A DNA stretch of 64,000 nt. It comes from Streptomyces cupreus (GTDB lineage Bacteria; Actinomycetota; Actinomycetes; Streptomycetales; Streptomycetaceae). The notes under the pieces were generated by a model. That model was not told where the DNA came from. It made no database searches and worked only from the letters and a program-made list of their open reading frames with translations. Shown piece after piece: positions 33,392-42,267 of this stretch (position 1 is its first letter; the number at the start of each line of letters is the position of its first letter). The stretch lies in the NCBI RefSeq assembly GCF_014257025.1, contig NZ_JACMSF010000027.1, positions 42,963 through 106,962 of the forward strand. Direction: 5' to 3'. Made by a program: the position numbers and the translations under genes.

Positions 33392-33892
33392 ATGACCGTG
33401 CAAGGTTCGGAGAACTCTTCCCGTCGCGGCCGTCGCTCATCCACCATGGGCGGCATGCCACTCAACGACATGCCGTGGTGGCGCTGGCGCAGCAATGTGC
33501 GCTCCGCGCTGCACATGCTCTCCGACCCGGTGTTCCAGCGGGACGCCTGGCTGGCCGGCGTCGACGGCTACGGAGACGTCACCGATGCCGTGTACCGCCT
33601 GGTCGAGGACACCTGGCTGGACAACTGGTCCGCCGAGAAGTACGTCGGCACGATCTTCCGGGACTCGCAGGAGGCGGCGCTCGTCGACACCGCCGTGCTG
33701 CGGGTGCTGCGGATCATGCACCAGGTCGGTCCTGACGCGCCCGTCGCCGCGTATCTGGAGCACCAGGGGTGGCCGGACGCGGTGCGCGCGGCGCGGGACG
33801 CGCATGTGCGGATGGCGGCGAGCGACGGGGACGACCCGGACGCTCCGCCGCGCACCCTTGAGGTGCTGCGGATCATGACGAGGTCCGCGTAG
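33392..33892 (+). CDS. Conserved hypothetical protein
   Basis: A 166-residue soluble protein I do not recognise. After a basic disordered start (SSRRGRRSSTMGG) come NDMPWWRWRSNVRSALHMLS and a mostly helical remainder with three Trp in the first half. No transmembrane segment or catalytic motif is visible. ATG at 33392 is the only good start. It sits 47 bp before purU on the same strand and could share its transcript. Confidence 0.72.
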   Translation: MTVQGSENSSRRGRRSSTMGGMPLNDMPWWRWRSNVRSALHMLSDPVFQRDAWLAGVDGYGDVTDAVYRLVEDTWLDNWSAEKYVGTIFRDSQEAALVDTAVLRVLRIMHQVGPDAPVAAYLEHQGWPDAVRAARDAHVRMAASDGDDPDAPPRTLEVLRIMTRSA

Positions 33893-33939
33893 CGGGACGG
33901 CCGTGATCGGGGGGCTCCGTTTGTGGGACCCTGTCCTGC

Positions 33940-34821
33940 ATGAACGAGCAGTCCGACCGAGCCGCGGTCCCCTCCGACCAGTACGTCCTGACCCTGTCCT
34001 GCCCCGACAAGCAGGGCATCGTGCACGCCGTGTCGAGCTACCTCTTCATGACCGGCTGCAACATCGAGGACAGTCAGCAGTTCGGCGACCACGACACGGG
34101 TCTGTTCTTCATGCGCGTCCACTTCTCGGCGGAGGCGCCGGTGACGGTGGACAAGCTGCGGGCGAGCTTCACGGCGATCGGTGACGCCTTCCAGATGGAC
34201 TGGCAGATCAACCGGGCCGACGAGAAGATGCGCATCGTCCTGATGGTCTCCAAGTTCGGGCACTGCCTGAACGACCTGCTGTTCCGGGCGCGGATCGGGG
34301 CGCTCCCGGTGGAGATCGCGGCGGTGGTCTCCAACCACACGGACTTCGCGGAGCTGGTGGGCTCGTACAACATTCCTTTCCACCACATTCCGGTGACGAA
34401 GGACACGAAGTCGGCGGCCGAGGCGCGGCTGCTGGAGATCGTGCGCGAGGAGAACGTCGAGCTGGTCGTTCTCGCGCGTTACATGCAGGTCCTCTCGGAC
34501 GACCTGTGCAAGCAGCTCAGCGGCCGGATCATCAACATCCACCACTCCTTCCTGCCGAGCTTCAAGGGCGCGAAGCCGTATCACCAGGCGCATACGCGGG
34601 GTGTGAAGCTGATCGGTGCGACGGCGCACTATGTGACCGCCGACCTCGACGAGGGGCCGATCATCGAGCAGGAGGTCGAGCGGGTCGGGCATGACGTCAC
34701 GCCGGACCAACTGGTGGCGATCGGCCGCGATGTGGAGTGCCAGGCGCTGGCGCGGGCCGTGAAGTGGCATGCCGAGCGGAGGATTCTGCTCAATGGGCGA
34801 CGAACGGTTGTGTTCGCCTAG
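33940..34821 (+). CDS. purU: Formyltetrahydrofolate deformylase
   Basis: A 293-residue enzyme that hydrolyses 10-formyltetrahydrofolate to formate and tetrahydrofolate, balancing one-carbon pools and supplying formate. The N-terminal ACT domain (about 15-95, CPDKQGIVHAVSSYLFMTG) is followed by a formyltransferase-like domain. Catalytic Asn-His-Asp residues are in NIHHSFLPSFKGAKPYHQAH and TADLDEGPIIEQ. ATG at 33940 follows gggaccctgtcctgc with no strong ribosome site. Length is normal for the family. Confidence 0.93.
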   Translation: MNEQSDRAAVPSDQYVLTLSCPDKQGIVHAVSSYLFMTGCNIEDSQQFGDHDTGLFFMRVHFSAEAPVTVDKLRASFTAIGDAFQMDWQINRADEKMRIVLMVSKFGHCLNDLLFRARIGALPVEIAAVVSNHTDFAELVGSYNIPFHHIPVTKDTKSAAEARLLEIVREENVELVVLARYMQVLSDDLCKQLSGRIINIHHSFLPSFKGAKPYHQAHTRGVKLIGATAHYVTADLDEGPIIEQEVERVGHDVTPDQLVAIGRDVECQALARAVKWHAERRILLNGRRTVVFA

Positions 34822-34866
34822 GAGTTCGGGGCGTTCCGCAGTCGCCGACGTATCGGCAACCAGCCC

Positions 34867-36240
34867 CTACATCCGGCTCAACGACGCCACCGAGAACAGC
34901 ACATCCCTGATGGCCTCGCGGTCGCCCACCTGCCCCGCCGCTGCCTCCGTCGGAGACACATGTCCCGCCGCCAGGCGGCAGAACTCCACGCCGTCCAGCG
35001 CCACGTGCGCCACCTCGTGCTCGGCGGAGCCCACCGCCGCGGGGGAGTCCAGCGGGATCAGCCACTCGCCGCCGCCCGAGCCCTCGATCTCCAGGCGGAC
35101 GCTGCGGCCGGGGCCGCCGGCCAGGCCGAGGTGGCGACCGTGCCGCGGGGACGCCAGGCCGTTGCGGCGGCGTCTGGCCAGGGCCCCCGGCAACATACGG
35201 GCCCCCAGGTCGATCATGTCGTGCAGATGGCGGGCCGAGGGCAGGGTGTACGGGTAGTCCACGGCCTCCGCGATGTCCTCCGCGTGCACCCAGCACTCGA
35301 AGGCCCGGTCCAGCATCGCGTCGTGCAGCGGCAGCTCGAAGTCGCCGTAGGAGACCGTCATGCCGCCCGCCTGGCCGCCGGTGAAGGAGACCGTGCGGAC
35401 CAGGTCGTGGCTCTGCTCCCGCCAGGGCGCCCGGACCGAGCGGTTGGGCGGGAAGTGGGAGGCACGCCAGTACGCCTCGGTGCGGGCGGACGGGGTGGGG
35501 CGGTCGGCCTCGACGTCGCCCAGGGGGTCGTCGAGGCCCAGGGCGATCGCGGCCAGGCCGTCGACGGTCAGCAGGTGTGCGATCACCCCGGCGACCGTCG
35601 TACGGCGGCTCGTGGCCTCGTCGGCCCTGAACCACCGCAGCCGCACGGGCGCGTGCCACTCCGCGTCCCCGAAGTCCTGGAGCAGCGCGTCCAGTCGCGC
35701 GGTCTCGGCGTCGTACGCCGCCGCCCAGCCCGGCACCGGGATGCGCGGCGGGCGGCGCTCCAGGCAGCTCTCCAGGACCCGGGTGCGCAGGGCGGGGTCC
35801 AGGTCGAGGCTCTCGGCTTTGTGCAGCAGGCCCACGGCCTCGCGCAGCCGCAGCGCCTCGTCGGCGCAGGAGCCGCAGCCGCCGAGGTGCGTCTCGACGG
35901 CGAGCGTCTCCTCCGGCGAACACGCGGCCAGCGCCCACGCGCCGAGCAGCGACTTCAGCACCAGGTGCTCCAGGACGAGCGGCACCGGATCCGTGACGAG
36001 GTCGGGCAGCGGCCTTCCGGTGTCCTCGACGGAGGCGCGGGGGAGCGGTATGCGGGGCGGCTCCTCCGGGTCGGGCCGTGGACCGCTGCCGTAGCCCTTT
36101 CCGGAGCCGCCGGAGTCCGACACACTGGCGTCCTTGTCGCCCTTCTCCGGGCCGTCCTGACCCTCGTAACCCTGCTCCTCCTTGGGCTCGCCCTCTTCCT
36201 CGTGCTCGTCGTACGCCTCGAACCGGCCGGCGTCGGTCAC
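34867..36240 (-). CDS. Anti-sigma factor with zinc ZAS motif fused to MDMPI-type domain
   Basis: A 457-residue protein translated with the sigma factor by a GTGA overlap, which fixes GTG at 36240. An acidic disordered leader (1-80) precedes a ZAS-type anti-sigma segment, with His118-X3-Cys122-X2-Cys125 in HLGGCGSC. From about residue 170 on it looks like a mycothiol-dependent maleylpyruvate isomerase fold (RTTVAGVIAHLLTVDGLA; AFECWVHAEDIAEA). There is no transmembrane segment, so it would be a cytoplasmic sensor. The fusion suggests the thiol- or metal-binding fold senses the signal that releases the sigma factor. Confidence 0.8.
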   Translation of the reverse strand: MTDAGRFEAYDEHEEEGEPKEEQGYEGQDGPEKGDKDASVSDSGGSGKGYGSGPRPDPEEPPRIPLPRASVEDTGRPLPDLVTDPVPLVLEHLVLKSLLGAWALAACSPEETLAVETHLGGCGSCADEALRLREAVGLLHKAESLDLDPALRTRVLESCLERRPPRIPVPGWAAAYDAETARLDALLQDFGDAEWHAPVRLRWFRADEATSRRTTVAGVIAHLLTVDGLAAIALGLDDPLGDVEADRPTPSARTEAYWRASHFPPNRSVRAPWREQSHDLVRTVSFTGGQAGGMTVSYGDFELPLHDAMLDRAFECWVHAEDIAEAVDYPYTLPSARHLHDMIDLGARMLPGALARRRRNGLASPRHGRHLGLAGGPGRSVRLEIEGSGGGEWLIPLDSPAAVGSAEHEVAHVALDGVEFCRLAAGHVSPTEAAAGQVGDREAIRDVLFSVASLSRM

Positions 36241-36809
36241 ACGGCACCCCCGTATCCCGGCGGGGCGTCGGCGTCGTGGGCGGTGGAGAGCAGTTGCAGG
36301 CCGAGGCGGAGCCGGCGGCGGGCCTCGTCCTCGGTGACGCCGAGGTCGGTGGCTGTCTGGCGGTAGTCGCGGCGCTGGAAGTACGCCTGCTCCAGCGCGG
36401 CGCGCAGCGGCACCGGCATGGCCTGCACGATGTAGTCGGCGCGGGCGGCGACGGAGGCGTGGCGCACCTTGCGCTCCAGCTCCTCGGTGGTGCCGTGGCC
36501 GCCCTGGGCCAGCGCGGCGGTCTCGGTGGCGCGCAGCCGCTGCACGGCGAGGCGGTGGGTGAGGGTGGCCACCCAGGAGCGCAGGGGGCCCTGCTTGGGG
36601 TCGTAGGTGTCGGGGTGCTCCCAGACGTGGGCGAAGACCTCGCGGGTGATGGTGTCGGCGGCGCGCTCGTCGCCGAGGACGGTGTGGGCCAGGCCGTGCA
36701 CCAGGGAGGCGAAACGGTCGTAGAGCTCGCCGAGGGCGGCCGCCTCCCCGCGCGCCAGCCGCTGCTGCATCCTGCGGTCCCAGCGGGGCGGTGCGTCCTT
36801 CTTCGCCAT
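36237..36809 (-). CDS. ECF-type RNA polymerase sigma factor
   Basis: A 190-residue sigma-70-family protein with the two domains of ECF factors: sigma2 at about 20-95 (LGELYDRFASLVHGLAHTVL, then PLRSWVATLTHRLAVQRLRA) and sigma4 at about 125-180 (AALEQAYFQRRDYRQTATDL, then EDEARRRLRLGLQLL). ATG at 36809 has a GAGGGGG site 4 nt upstream. The downstream gene is its presumed anti-sigma factor. The gene divergent to it encodes a STAS protein, which could take part in the same control. Confidence 0.88.
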   Translation of the reverse strand: MAKKDAPPRWDRRMQQRLARGEAAALGELYDRFASLVHGLAHTVLGDERAADTITREVFAHVWEHPDTYDPKQGPLRSWVATLTHRLAVQRLRATETAALAQGGHGTTEELERKVRHASVAARADYIVQAMPVPLRAALEQAYFQRRDYRQTATDLGVTEDEARRRLRLGLQLLSTAHDADAPPGYGGAV

Positions 36810-37122
36810 GCGGCCCCCTCGCCTCACACTGCCTGTGCCCTGGTCAAGCCTGATCCCACCGTCTCCTCGAATGTAGTCGGCACCTCTGGCAGCGCACGCC
36901 CCTTTGTCGCAATGTGCGCCCCCTGACGGGCCCCAGGTGATAGTGAACCGTCGCCTACCCAGTCCAGAACTGATCGAACAAGACCGAAGACGACAGAAAC
37001 AAGCCTCTTTCCATCTCTTTCTGTTTCTGGCCCGGTGTTTCAGGGCACTGCCGCTGGGCAGCCGCGCTGCGAGGAAGCGTAGGGACGGCTTCCGTTTGCG
37101 GGGGGTCCGGCGAGCGAAGGGC
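36810..37122. other. Divergent promoter region of the sigma and STAS genes
   Basis: A 313-bp gap whose middle (about 36950-37050) is unusually AT-rich for this window, with cagaaaca and tgtttctg arms forming a possible 8-bp inverted repeat about 25 nt apart. I see no gene. Promoters for both flanking genes are likely here. Confidence 0.4.
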
Positions 37123-37503
37123 ATGGCGGTGGCGTTCAAGGTGACCTGCGAGGAGCAGGGCGGGTGGGCCGTACTGCGGGTCTCGGGCGAACTGGATCTG
37201 GTGACCTCGCCCGTGCTGCGCCAACGCGTGCACGACGAGGTGGCCGAGGGCCGGCACAGCCTTGTCCTCGATCTGTCCGAGGTCTTCTTCTGCGACTCCA
37301 GCGGCGTCGGCGTGCTCATCGCCGCCCGACGGCTCGTCCGCTCCTGCCGGGGCCGTCTGCGCCTGATACTGCCCGCGCACGGTGCCGACGAGGGCTCTCA
37401 CGTCAACCGCGTCCTCGGCGCCCTCGGCGTCCGCCGCCTCTTCGACGTCCACCCCGACCTGGGCTCGGCCACCGACGAGGAGACCGGACCGCTGTCGGCG
37501 TAG
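37123..37503 (+). CDS. STAS-domain anti-anti-sigma factor
   Basis: A 126-residue protein of the SpoIIAA/RsbV family. The core FFCDSSGVGVLIAARR (about 55-70) contains the serine normally phosphorylated by an anti-sigma kinase. Unphosphorylated forms bind the kinase and free a sigma factor. It could pair with the HATPase protein at 42268 or another kinase; the neighbouring anti-sigma is of the zinc type and would not phosphorylate it. ATG at 37123 is used; the GTG at 37129 has better spacing from gcgaagg and is an alternative. Confidence 0.85.
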   Translation: MAVAFKVTCEEQGGWAVLRVSGELDLVTSPVLRQRVHDEVAEGRHSLVLDLSEVFFCDSSGVGVLIAARRLVRSCRGRLRLILPAHGADEGSHVNRVLGALGVRRLFDVHPDLGSATDEETGPLSA

Positions 37504-37644
37504 CCCGTCGCACTGCCACACCGTTGTCCCGAAATTCCCCCGGTCTTGGCACAACCGTCGCTTTCCCGCTCCCGGACGGGCCCTGACGTCGTACGCTCCC
37601 TGCCAGAACGCACCCCACGTGACGTAAAGGCGGCACGAAAAGAC

Positions 37645-38157
37645 ATGGTCAGCAGCGAGTACGAGCGCAGGATCGCCGCCCGGTTCGCCACCTTCGACCA
37701 GGACGGCAACGGCTACATCGACCGTGAGGACTTCAACGCGGCGGCCAAGGCGCTGCTCACGGAGTTCGGTACGGCGGCCCGGTCCGACAAGGGCCAGGCG
37801 CTGTACATCGGCGCCGAGGCGTTCTGGCAGGGCATGGCGGGAATAGCGGACCGGGACGGCGACCAGCGCATCACGCGGGACGAGTTCGTGGGCGGCGCGG
37901 TCAAGCGGCTGCGCGACAACCCGGACCGGTTCGCCGAGATCGCCCGCCCCTTCCTGCACGCGGCCCTCGCGGTGGCCGACGGGGACGGCGACGGAGCGGC
38001 CACCCTCGCGGACACCGCGCGCGTGCTGACCGCCCTCGGCGTGGACGCGGAGGTCGCGCGGGCCGCGGCGGCCACCCTCGACGCCGACAGCGACGGCAGG
38101 GTGGAGGAGTCCGAGATCGTGACCGCCTTCGCCCGCTACTTCACCGTCCCCGAGTAG
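37645..38157 (+). CDS. Calerythrin-like EF-hand calcium-binding protein
   Basis: A 170-residue soluble protein with four EF-hand loops: residues 18-29 (DQDGNGYIDRED), 69-80 (DRDGDQRITRDE), 112-123 (DGDGDGAATLAD) and 146-157 (DADSDGRVEESE). Loops 2 and 4 have the canonical Glu at position 12; loops 1 and 3 have Asp. It resembles calerythrin of Saccharopolyspora, a calcium buffer or sensor. ATG at 37645 follows gcacgaaaagac. Its last 22 nt overlap the convergent acyl-CoA ligase gene. Confidence 0.88.
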   Translation: MVSSEYERRIAARFATFDQDGNGYIDREDFNAAAKALLTEFGTAARSDKGQALYIGAEAFWQGMAGIADRDGDQRITRDEFVGGAVKRLRDNPDRFAEIARPFLHAALAVADGDGDGAATLADTARVLTALGVDAEVARAAAATLDADSDGRVEESEIVTAFARYFTVPE

Positions 38158-39644
38158 CGCTCCCTGAGCTTGTACTTGAGCACCTTGCGCAGCGTGTCGC
38201 CCCGCGGAAGAGCGTCCACCACCTCCAGCTGCTCCGGCAGCTTGTGCACGGACAGCCCTTCCGCGCGCAGATACGCCGTGACCTGCGCGAGGCTCAACTT
38301 CACTGCCCCCTCGGGCTGTTCGACCACGGCACACACGCGTTCCCCGCGCTCGGTGTCCGGCAGCCCGATGACGGCCGCGTCCGCGACCGCCGGATGCCGG
38401 TGCAGCAGATCCTCGATCTCCTTCGCCGAGATGTTCTCGCCCTTGCGGATGATCACGTCCTTCAGTCGCCCGGTGAGCACCAGATGCCCGGTGCCGGTGA
38501 GCAGCCCCAGGTCGCCGGTGCGCAGGAAACCGTCCTCGTCGAAGGCCTGAGCGGTCTGCTCCGGGTCCAGATAGCCCCGGCACACCGCCTCCCCGCGCAG
38601 CCGCACCTCCCCGTCCACGATCCGGATCTCCATGCCCTCGGGCGGCCGTCCCTCGGTGGTGGCGAGCAGCTCCGGGGCGTCGTCCGGGTCGCCCATCGTG
38701 ATCATCGGCACCTCGGTCATGCCGTAGCCGTGGGTCAGCTGCACGCCCATCTCCCGGACCACGGCGTGATACAGCTCCGGCGGCTTCGGCGCCCCGCCCC
38801 CCGCCAGCAGCCGGAGCGTCGGAACCACCTTCGTGCCGGGCTGTTTGCGCTGCTCGGTCAGGAACATCGAGTAGAACGCCGTCGATCCGCCCGCCATCGT
38901 CACCCCGTGCCGGCGATAGCCCTCCAGCGCCTCCGGCAGCGCGAACTGCTCGAACAGCACCGCCGGGAAGCCGTACAGGAGCAGCATCACCATGTAGTCA
39001 GGGCCGCCTATGTGGGCGTAGGGGAAGGCGATCGAGCCGACGTCGGCGTCGGTGGGGCGCAGGGCGTGGGCGAGGCAGGAGCCGCCCGCGATCAGCGAAC
39101 GGTCCGTGTGCAGCACGCCCTTGGGGTCGGAGGTGGTGCCCGAGGTCCAGTAGATCCAGCGCACGGAGGTGCCCTCGGCGGGCGGGGCGGGCAATACCCG
39201 CGGATCGCCGTCCGGGAGTCGGTCGTACGCCTCGAAGACGCCCTTCGCGCCGAGTCGCCGGGCCATCTCCGTGTGGTCGAAGCCGCGCCAGGTGCCCGGT
39301 ACGGCGAAGTACTCGGCCTTGGACTCGCGCAGGGCGAAGCCGACCTCGCGGTCGCGGTAGAAGGGGATGACCGGGGACTGTACGGCGCCGAGGCGGGCCA
39401 GGGCGAAGGAGAGCAGGGCGGTCTCGATCCGGGTGGGCAGTTGCCAGGCGACGACCGTGCCGGCGCGTACGCCCATGTCGTACAGGCCGGCCGCCACTCG
39501 CTCGGCACGCGCGCGTAGCTCGCCGAAGCTCGATGTGCGGTCCTCCTGGAGGAGGACGGGCCGGTCCGGGGTGAGGTCGGCGCGGCGGGCGAGCAGGTCC
39601 CACAGGGTCCGGGCGGAGCTCAGGTCGAGTGCGGTGTCGGTCAC
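38136..39644 (-). CDS. AMP-dependent acyl-CoA synthetase (cyclohexanecarboxylate-CoA ligase-like)
   Basis: A 502-residue ANL-superfamily ligase that activates a carboxylic acid to the CoA ester. Motifs: YWTSGTTSDPKGVLHTD (about 170-186), HGYGMTEVPMITMGD, FLRTGDLGLLTG, and the C-terminal lysine region RGDTLRKVLKYKLRERY. It resembles cyclohexanecarboxylate- and short/medium-chain-acid CoA ligases, but the acid is unknown. GTG at 39644 has an AGGGGG site 8 nt upstream. A perfect CTGACG-N3-CGTCAG box ends 17 nt before the start. It is divergent from an acyl-CoA dehydrogenase pair. Confidence 0.87.
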   Translation of the reverse strand: MTDTALDLSSARTLWDLLARRADLTPDRPVLLQEDRTSSFGELRARAERVAAGLYDMGVRAGTVVAWQLPTRIETALLSFALARLGAVQSPVIPFYRDREVGFALRESKAEYFAVPGTWRGFDHTEMARRLGAKGVFEAYDRLPDGDPRVLPAPPAEGTSVRWIYWTSGTTSDPKGVLHTDRSLIAGGSCLAHALRPTDADVGSIAFPYAHIGGPDYMVMLLLYGFPAVLFEQFALPEALEGYRRHGVTMAGGSTAFYSMFLTEQRKQPGTKVVPTLRLLAGGGAPKPPELYHAVVREMGVQLTHGYGMTEVPMITMGDPDDAPELLATTEGRPPEGMEIRIVDGEVRLRGEAVCRGYLDPEQTAQAFDEDGFLRTGDLGLLTGTGHLVLTGRLKDVIIRKGENISAKEIEDLLHRHPAVADAAVIGLPDTERGERVCAVVEQPEGAVKLSLAQVTAYLRAEGLSVHKLPEQLEVVDALPRGDTLRKVLKYKLRERYSGTVK

Positions 39645-39661
39645 GGTGGCGACCCCCTTTG

Positions 39662-39676
39662 CTGACGGTGCGTCAG
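39662..39676. promoter_or_regulatory. CTGACG-N3-CGTCAG operator box (A)
   Basis: CTGACGGTGCGTCAG, a perfect 6-3-6 palindrome, 17 nt upstream of the acyl-CoA ligase start. One of eight such boxes in this window. Confidence 0.75.
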
Positions 39677-39737
39677 ATAGTGGCCAGAGCGTAGGGCTCC
39701 CCGCCTTGTCGGTCCAGGGGTGCGGGGCTAGCCTGAA

Positions 39738-39752
39738 CTGACGGATCGTCAG
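39738..39752. promoter_or_regulatory. CTGACG-N3-CGTCAG operator box (B)
   Basis: CTGACGGATCGTCAG, a perfect palindrome, 16 nt upstream of the acyl-CoA dehydrogenase start at 39769. It pairs with box A across the divergent intergenic region. Confidence 0.75.
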
Positions 39753-39768
39753 ATTGGTGGGCCGCCGT

Positions 39769-40899
39769 ATGGACCTCACGTACACGCCCGAGGAGGAGGA
39801 GTTCCGGGCGCGCCTGAGGCGGTGGCTCGGCGAGGTGCTGCCGAAGCTGCCCCCCGCGCCCGCCCCCTCCGACTGGCCCGCACGACGCGCCTACGACCTC
39901 GGCTGGCAGCGCATGCTCCATGACGCCGGATACGCCGACGTCCATTGGGACGCCTCCCCGACCACCCGCCTGATCTACCTGGAGGAGACCGAGCGCGCGG
40001 GCGCCCCCTACGTCGGCGCCAACTTCGTCGGACTGCTCCACGCCGGCCCCACCATCGCCGCCGAGGGCACCCCTGAACAGCGGTCGCGCTGGCTGCCGCC
40101 GATCCTGCGCGGCGAGGAGGTCTGGTGTCAGGGCTTCAGCGAACCCGGCGCCGGCTCCGACCTCGCGGCGCTGCGCACGCGCGCGTGGCGCGACGGGGAC
40201 GCCTATGTGGTGACCGGCTCCAAGATCTGGACCTCGCATGCCGAAGTCGCCGACTGGTGCGAGCTGTTGGTCCGTACCGACCCCGAAGCGCCCAGGCACC
40301 GGGGCATCACCTGGCTCGCGATGCCCATGGACGCGCCCGGCGTCACCGTACGGCCGCTGCGGACCCTCGCCGGGTCCACCGAGTTCGCCGAGGTGTTCCT
40401 CGACGAGGTACGGGTGCCGATCGCGAACCGGGTCGGCGCGGAGAACGACGGTTGGCGCGTGACGATGGTGACCCTCTCCTTCGAACGCGGCACGGCCTTC
40501 GTCGGCGAAGTGGTCGCCTGCCGCCGCGTCCTCGGCGAACTGGCCGCGGAGGCCCGCAAGAACGGCCGCTGGGACGACCCGGTGCTGCGGCGCAGGCTCG
40601 GCCGCCTGAACGCCGAGTTCCGCGCGCTGTGGCGGCTGACGCAGTGGAACGTGAGCGAGGCGTCGGCGGGCGGGGTGCCGGGGGTCGGCGGTTCGGTTTT
40701 CAAACTGAGGTATTCGCACGCCCGCCAGGAGCTCTACGACGCCGCCGCCGACGTCCTCGGACCGGGCGCCCTCGACCTCGACCGGCCCTGGGTGCTCGAC
40801 CGGCTGTCGTCGCTGTCGTACACCATCGCGGCCGGCACCTCGCAGATCCAGCGCAACATCGTGGCCGAGCGGATCCTGGGGCTGCCGAAGGGGAAGTGA
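39769..40899 (+). CDS. Acyl-CoA dehydrogenase (large partner of a pair)
   Basis: A 376-residue acyl-CoA dehydrogenase with complete N-terminal, beta (QGFSEPGAGSDLAALRTRAW, then KIWTSHAEVADWCELLVRTD) and C-terminal domains ending AAGTSQIQRNIVAERILGLP. It is followed after 2 nt by a second, shorter dehydrogenase gene. Such pairs encode alpha2-beta2 heterotetramers in actinobacterial steroid side-chain degradation (ChsE-type). ATG at 39769 begins the family sequence, and operator box B lies 16 nt upstream. The substrate is probably a bulky acyl-CoA. Confidence 0.9.
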   Translation: MDLTYTPEEEEFRARLRRWLGEVLPKLPPAPAPSDWPARRAYDLGWQRMLHDAGYADVHWDASPTTRLIYLEETERAGAPYVGANFVGLLHAGPTIAAEGTPEQRSRWLPPILRGEEVWCQGFSEPGAGSDLAALRTRAWRDGDAYVVTGSKIWTSHAEVADWCELLVRTDPEAPRHRGITWLAMPMDAPGVTVRPLRTLAGSTEFAEVFLDEVRVPIANRVGAENDGWRVTMVTLSFERGTAFVGEVVACRRVLGELAAEARKNGRWDDPVLRRRLGRLNAEFRALWRLTQWNVSEASAGGVPGVGGSVFKLRYSHARQELYDAAADVLGPGALDLDRPWVLDRLSSLSYTIAAGTSQIQRNIVAERILGLPKGK

Positions 40900-40901
40900 G
40901 C

Positions 40902-41765
40902 ATGCGTTTCCAACTGACCGAGGACCAGAGGGCGTTGCAGGCCGGGGTGCGGGAGCTGCTGGACCGGCGGTTCGGTGCCGAGGCTCTGCGGGCGGCCGTG
41001 GACGAGCCCGGGCTGGACCGGGCGCTGTGGCGGGAGCTGGGCGCGGCCGGGTTCTTCGCACTGCGTCTGCCCGAGGCGGACGGCGGGGTCGGACTCGGGC
41101 TGCCGGAGGCGGTGTTGGCTTTCGAGGAGGCGGGTCGGGCGCTGCTGCCCGGGCCGTTGACCGCCACCCATCTCGCGGCGGGCTCGGTGCCGGGCGCCGC
41201 CACCGGGGAGACGGTCGTGACGGCCCCGGACGGCGGCCTGGTGGAGTGGCTGGCGTGGGCCGACGTGGTCCTCGGGGACGCGGACGGGGCCGTACCCCTG
41301 CGCTCTCTGGACCCCCTGACACCGCTTCACCGGGTGGCCCACCAGGGCGAGGCGGACCCCCTCGCCGTCCTCCTCGCCGCCGCGGAGCAACTGGGCACCG
41401 CCACGCGCGCGTGCGAACTCGCCGTGCAACACGCCCGGACCCGCGAACAGTTCGGACAGCCGGTCGGAGCCTTCCAGGCGGTGAAGCATCTGTGCGCCGA
41501 CATGCTGGTGCGGGCGGAGACGGCCCGTGCCGCCGTGTACGCGGCCGCCGTGACCGAGGACCCCGCCGACATCGCCGCGGCCCGGCTGCTGGCCGACGAG
41601 GCCGCCGTACGCGGCACCCGCGACTGCCTCCAGGTGCACGGCGGAATGGGCTTCACCTGGGAGTGCGAGGTGCATTTGCATCTCAAGCGCGCGTGGGCGC
41701 GGTCACAGCGTGGCGGAGGAATTACGGAAAGTGAGGAAGTGCTCGCCGCCGATCTGGTCGCGTGA
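40902..41765 (+). CDS. Acyl-CoA dehydrogenase, short partner subunit
   Basis: A 287-residue acyl-CoA dehydrogenase. The N-terminal helices (MRFQLTEDQRALQAGVREL) and the C-terminal domain (REQFGQPVGAFQAVKHLCAD; CLQVHGGMGFTWECEVHLHL) are intact, but the middle beta domain is reduced to about 60 residues (GAATGETVVTAPDGGLVEWL...) compared with 110 in full-length members. This is normal for the small partner of a heterotetrameric enzyme, which often contributes only part of the FAD site. ATG at 40902 lies 2 nt after the stop of the larger partner. The two are certainly one unit. Confidence 0.9.
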   Translation: MRFQLTEDQRALQAGVRELLDRRFGAEALRAAVDEPGLDRALWRELGAAGFFALRLPEADGGVGLGLPEAVLAFEEAGRALLPGPLTATHLAAGSVPGAATGETVVTAPDGGLVEWLAWADVVLGDADGAVPLRSLDPLTPLHRVAHQGEADPLAVLLAAAEQLGTATRACELAVQHARTREQFGQPVGAFQAVKHLCADMLVRAETARAAVYAAAVTEDPADIAAARLLADEAAVRGTRDCLQVHGGMGFTWECEVHLHLKRAWARSQRGGGITESEEVLAADLVA

Positions 41766-42267
41766 AAGGCGAAAAGCGCGCTGGGCTGCGGAACCGGAAT
41801 GGTGGCGGCAATGGGTGTCGCGGATTGTGGCATACCGGAACTACGGAGCGTTGATATCGGGTTGTGTCCTATGTGTGACTCGTCACGGCCTGGAGTCGGC
41901 GCCGTGCTCCGGTACCTTGTGTGGGATGCGAGTGGTTCCGAGCACGAGCCATGCCGGAGGTGCCCTTGAGGCGGCTCCGGATCCGGCGGTGCGCGCCGGT
42001 TCTCGCAGGGCGGGCGCGGTTTCGGCCCCCGCTTGTTCGACTCCCCGTCAAGAGCGTCGCACAGTATCCCGCATGGGTACTCCTTCGCGCTGGAATATGC
42101 CCGAAGCGCTTGTTGGGGTGACTGTACGTCAACCATGCTTTCTCGTAAGGGATTCACGTTCCGTGATCCTGGCTCCGGCCATTGTTCTGGTCATGCAAAA
42201 AATGGCTACGATCGTGGCCCTCGCGAGGCGCGGGGCTATGAGTCCGCCGGTTCGGATGGTGTGAGCG
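41766..42267. other. Non-coding 502-bp gap
   Basis: I see no convincing gene. Several short frames (for example 41869-42132 on the minus strand and 42033-42314 on the plus strand) lack family resemblance and the usual codon pattern. The region is less GC-rich than its neighbours, notably 41790-41880 and 42070-42220, and includes atgcaaaaaatggctacgat near 42194. This is where the promoter of the regulatory ATPase gene is likely to lie. Confidence 0.4.

Noticed and set aside
33275..33403. An N-terminal extension of the binding lipoprotein to 33403
   Set aside because: It would bury the signal sequence and lipobox 43 residues deeper and cover the promoter region.
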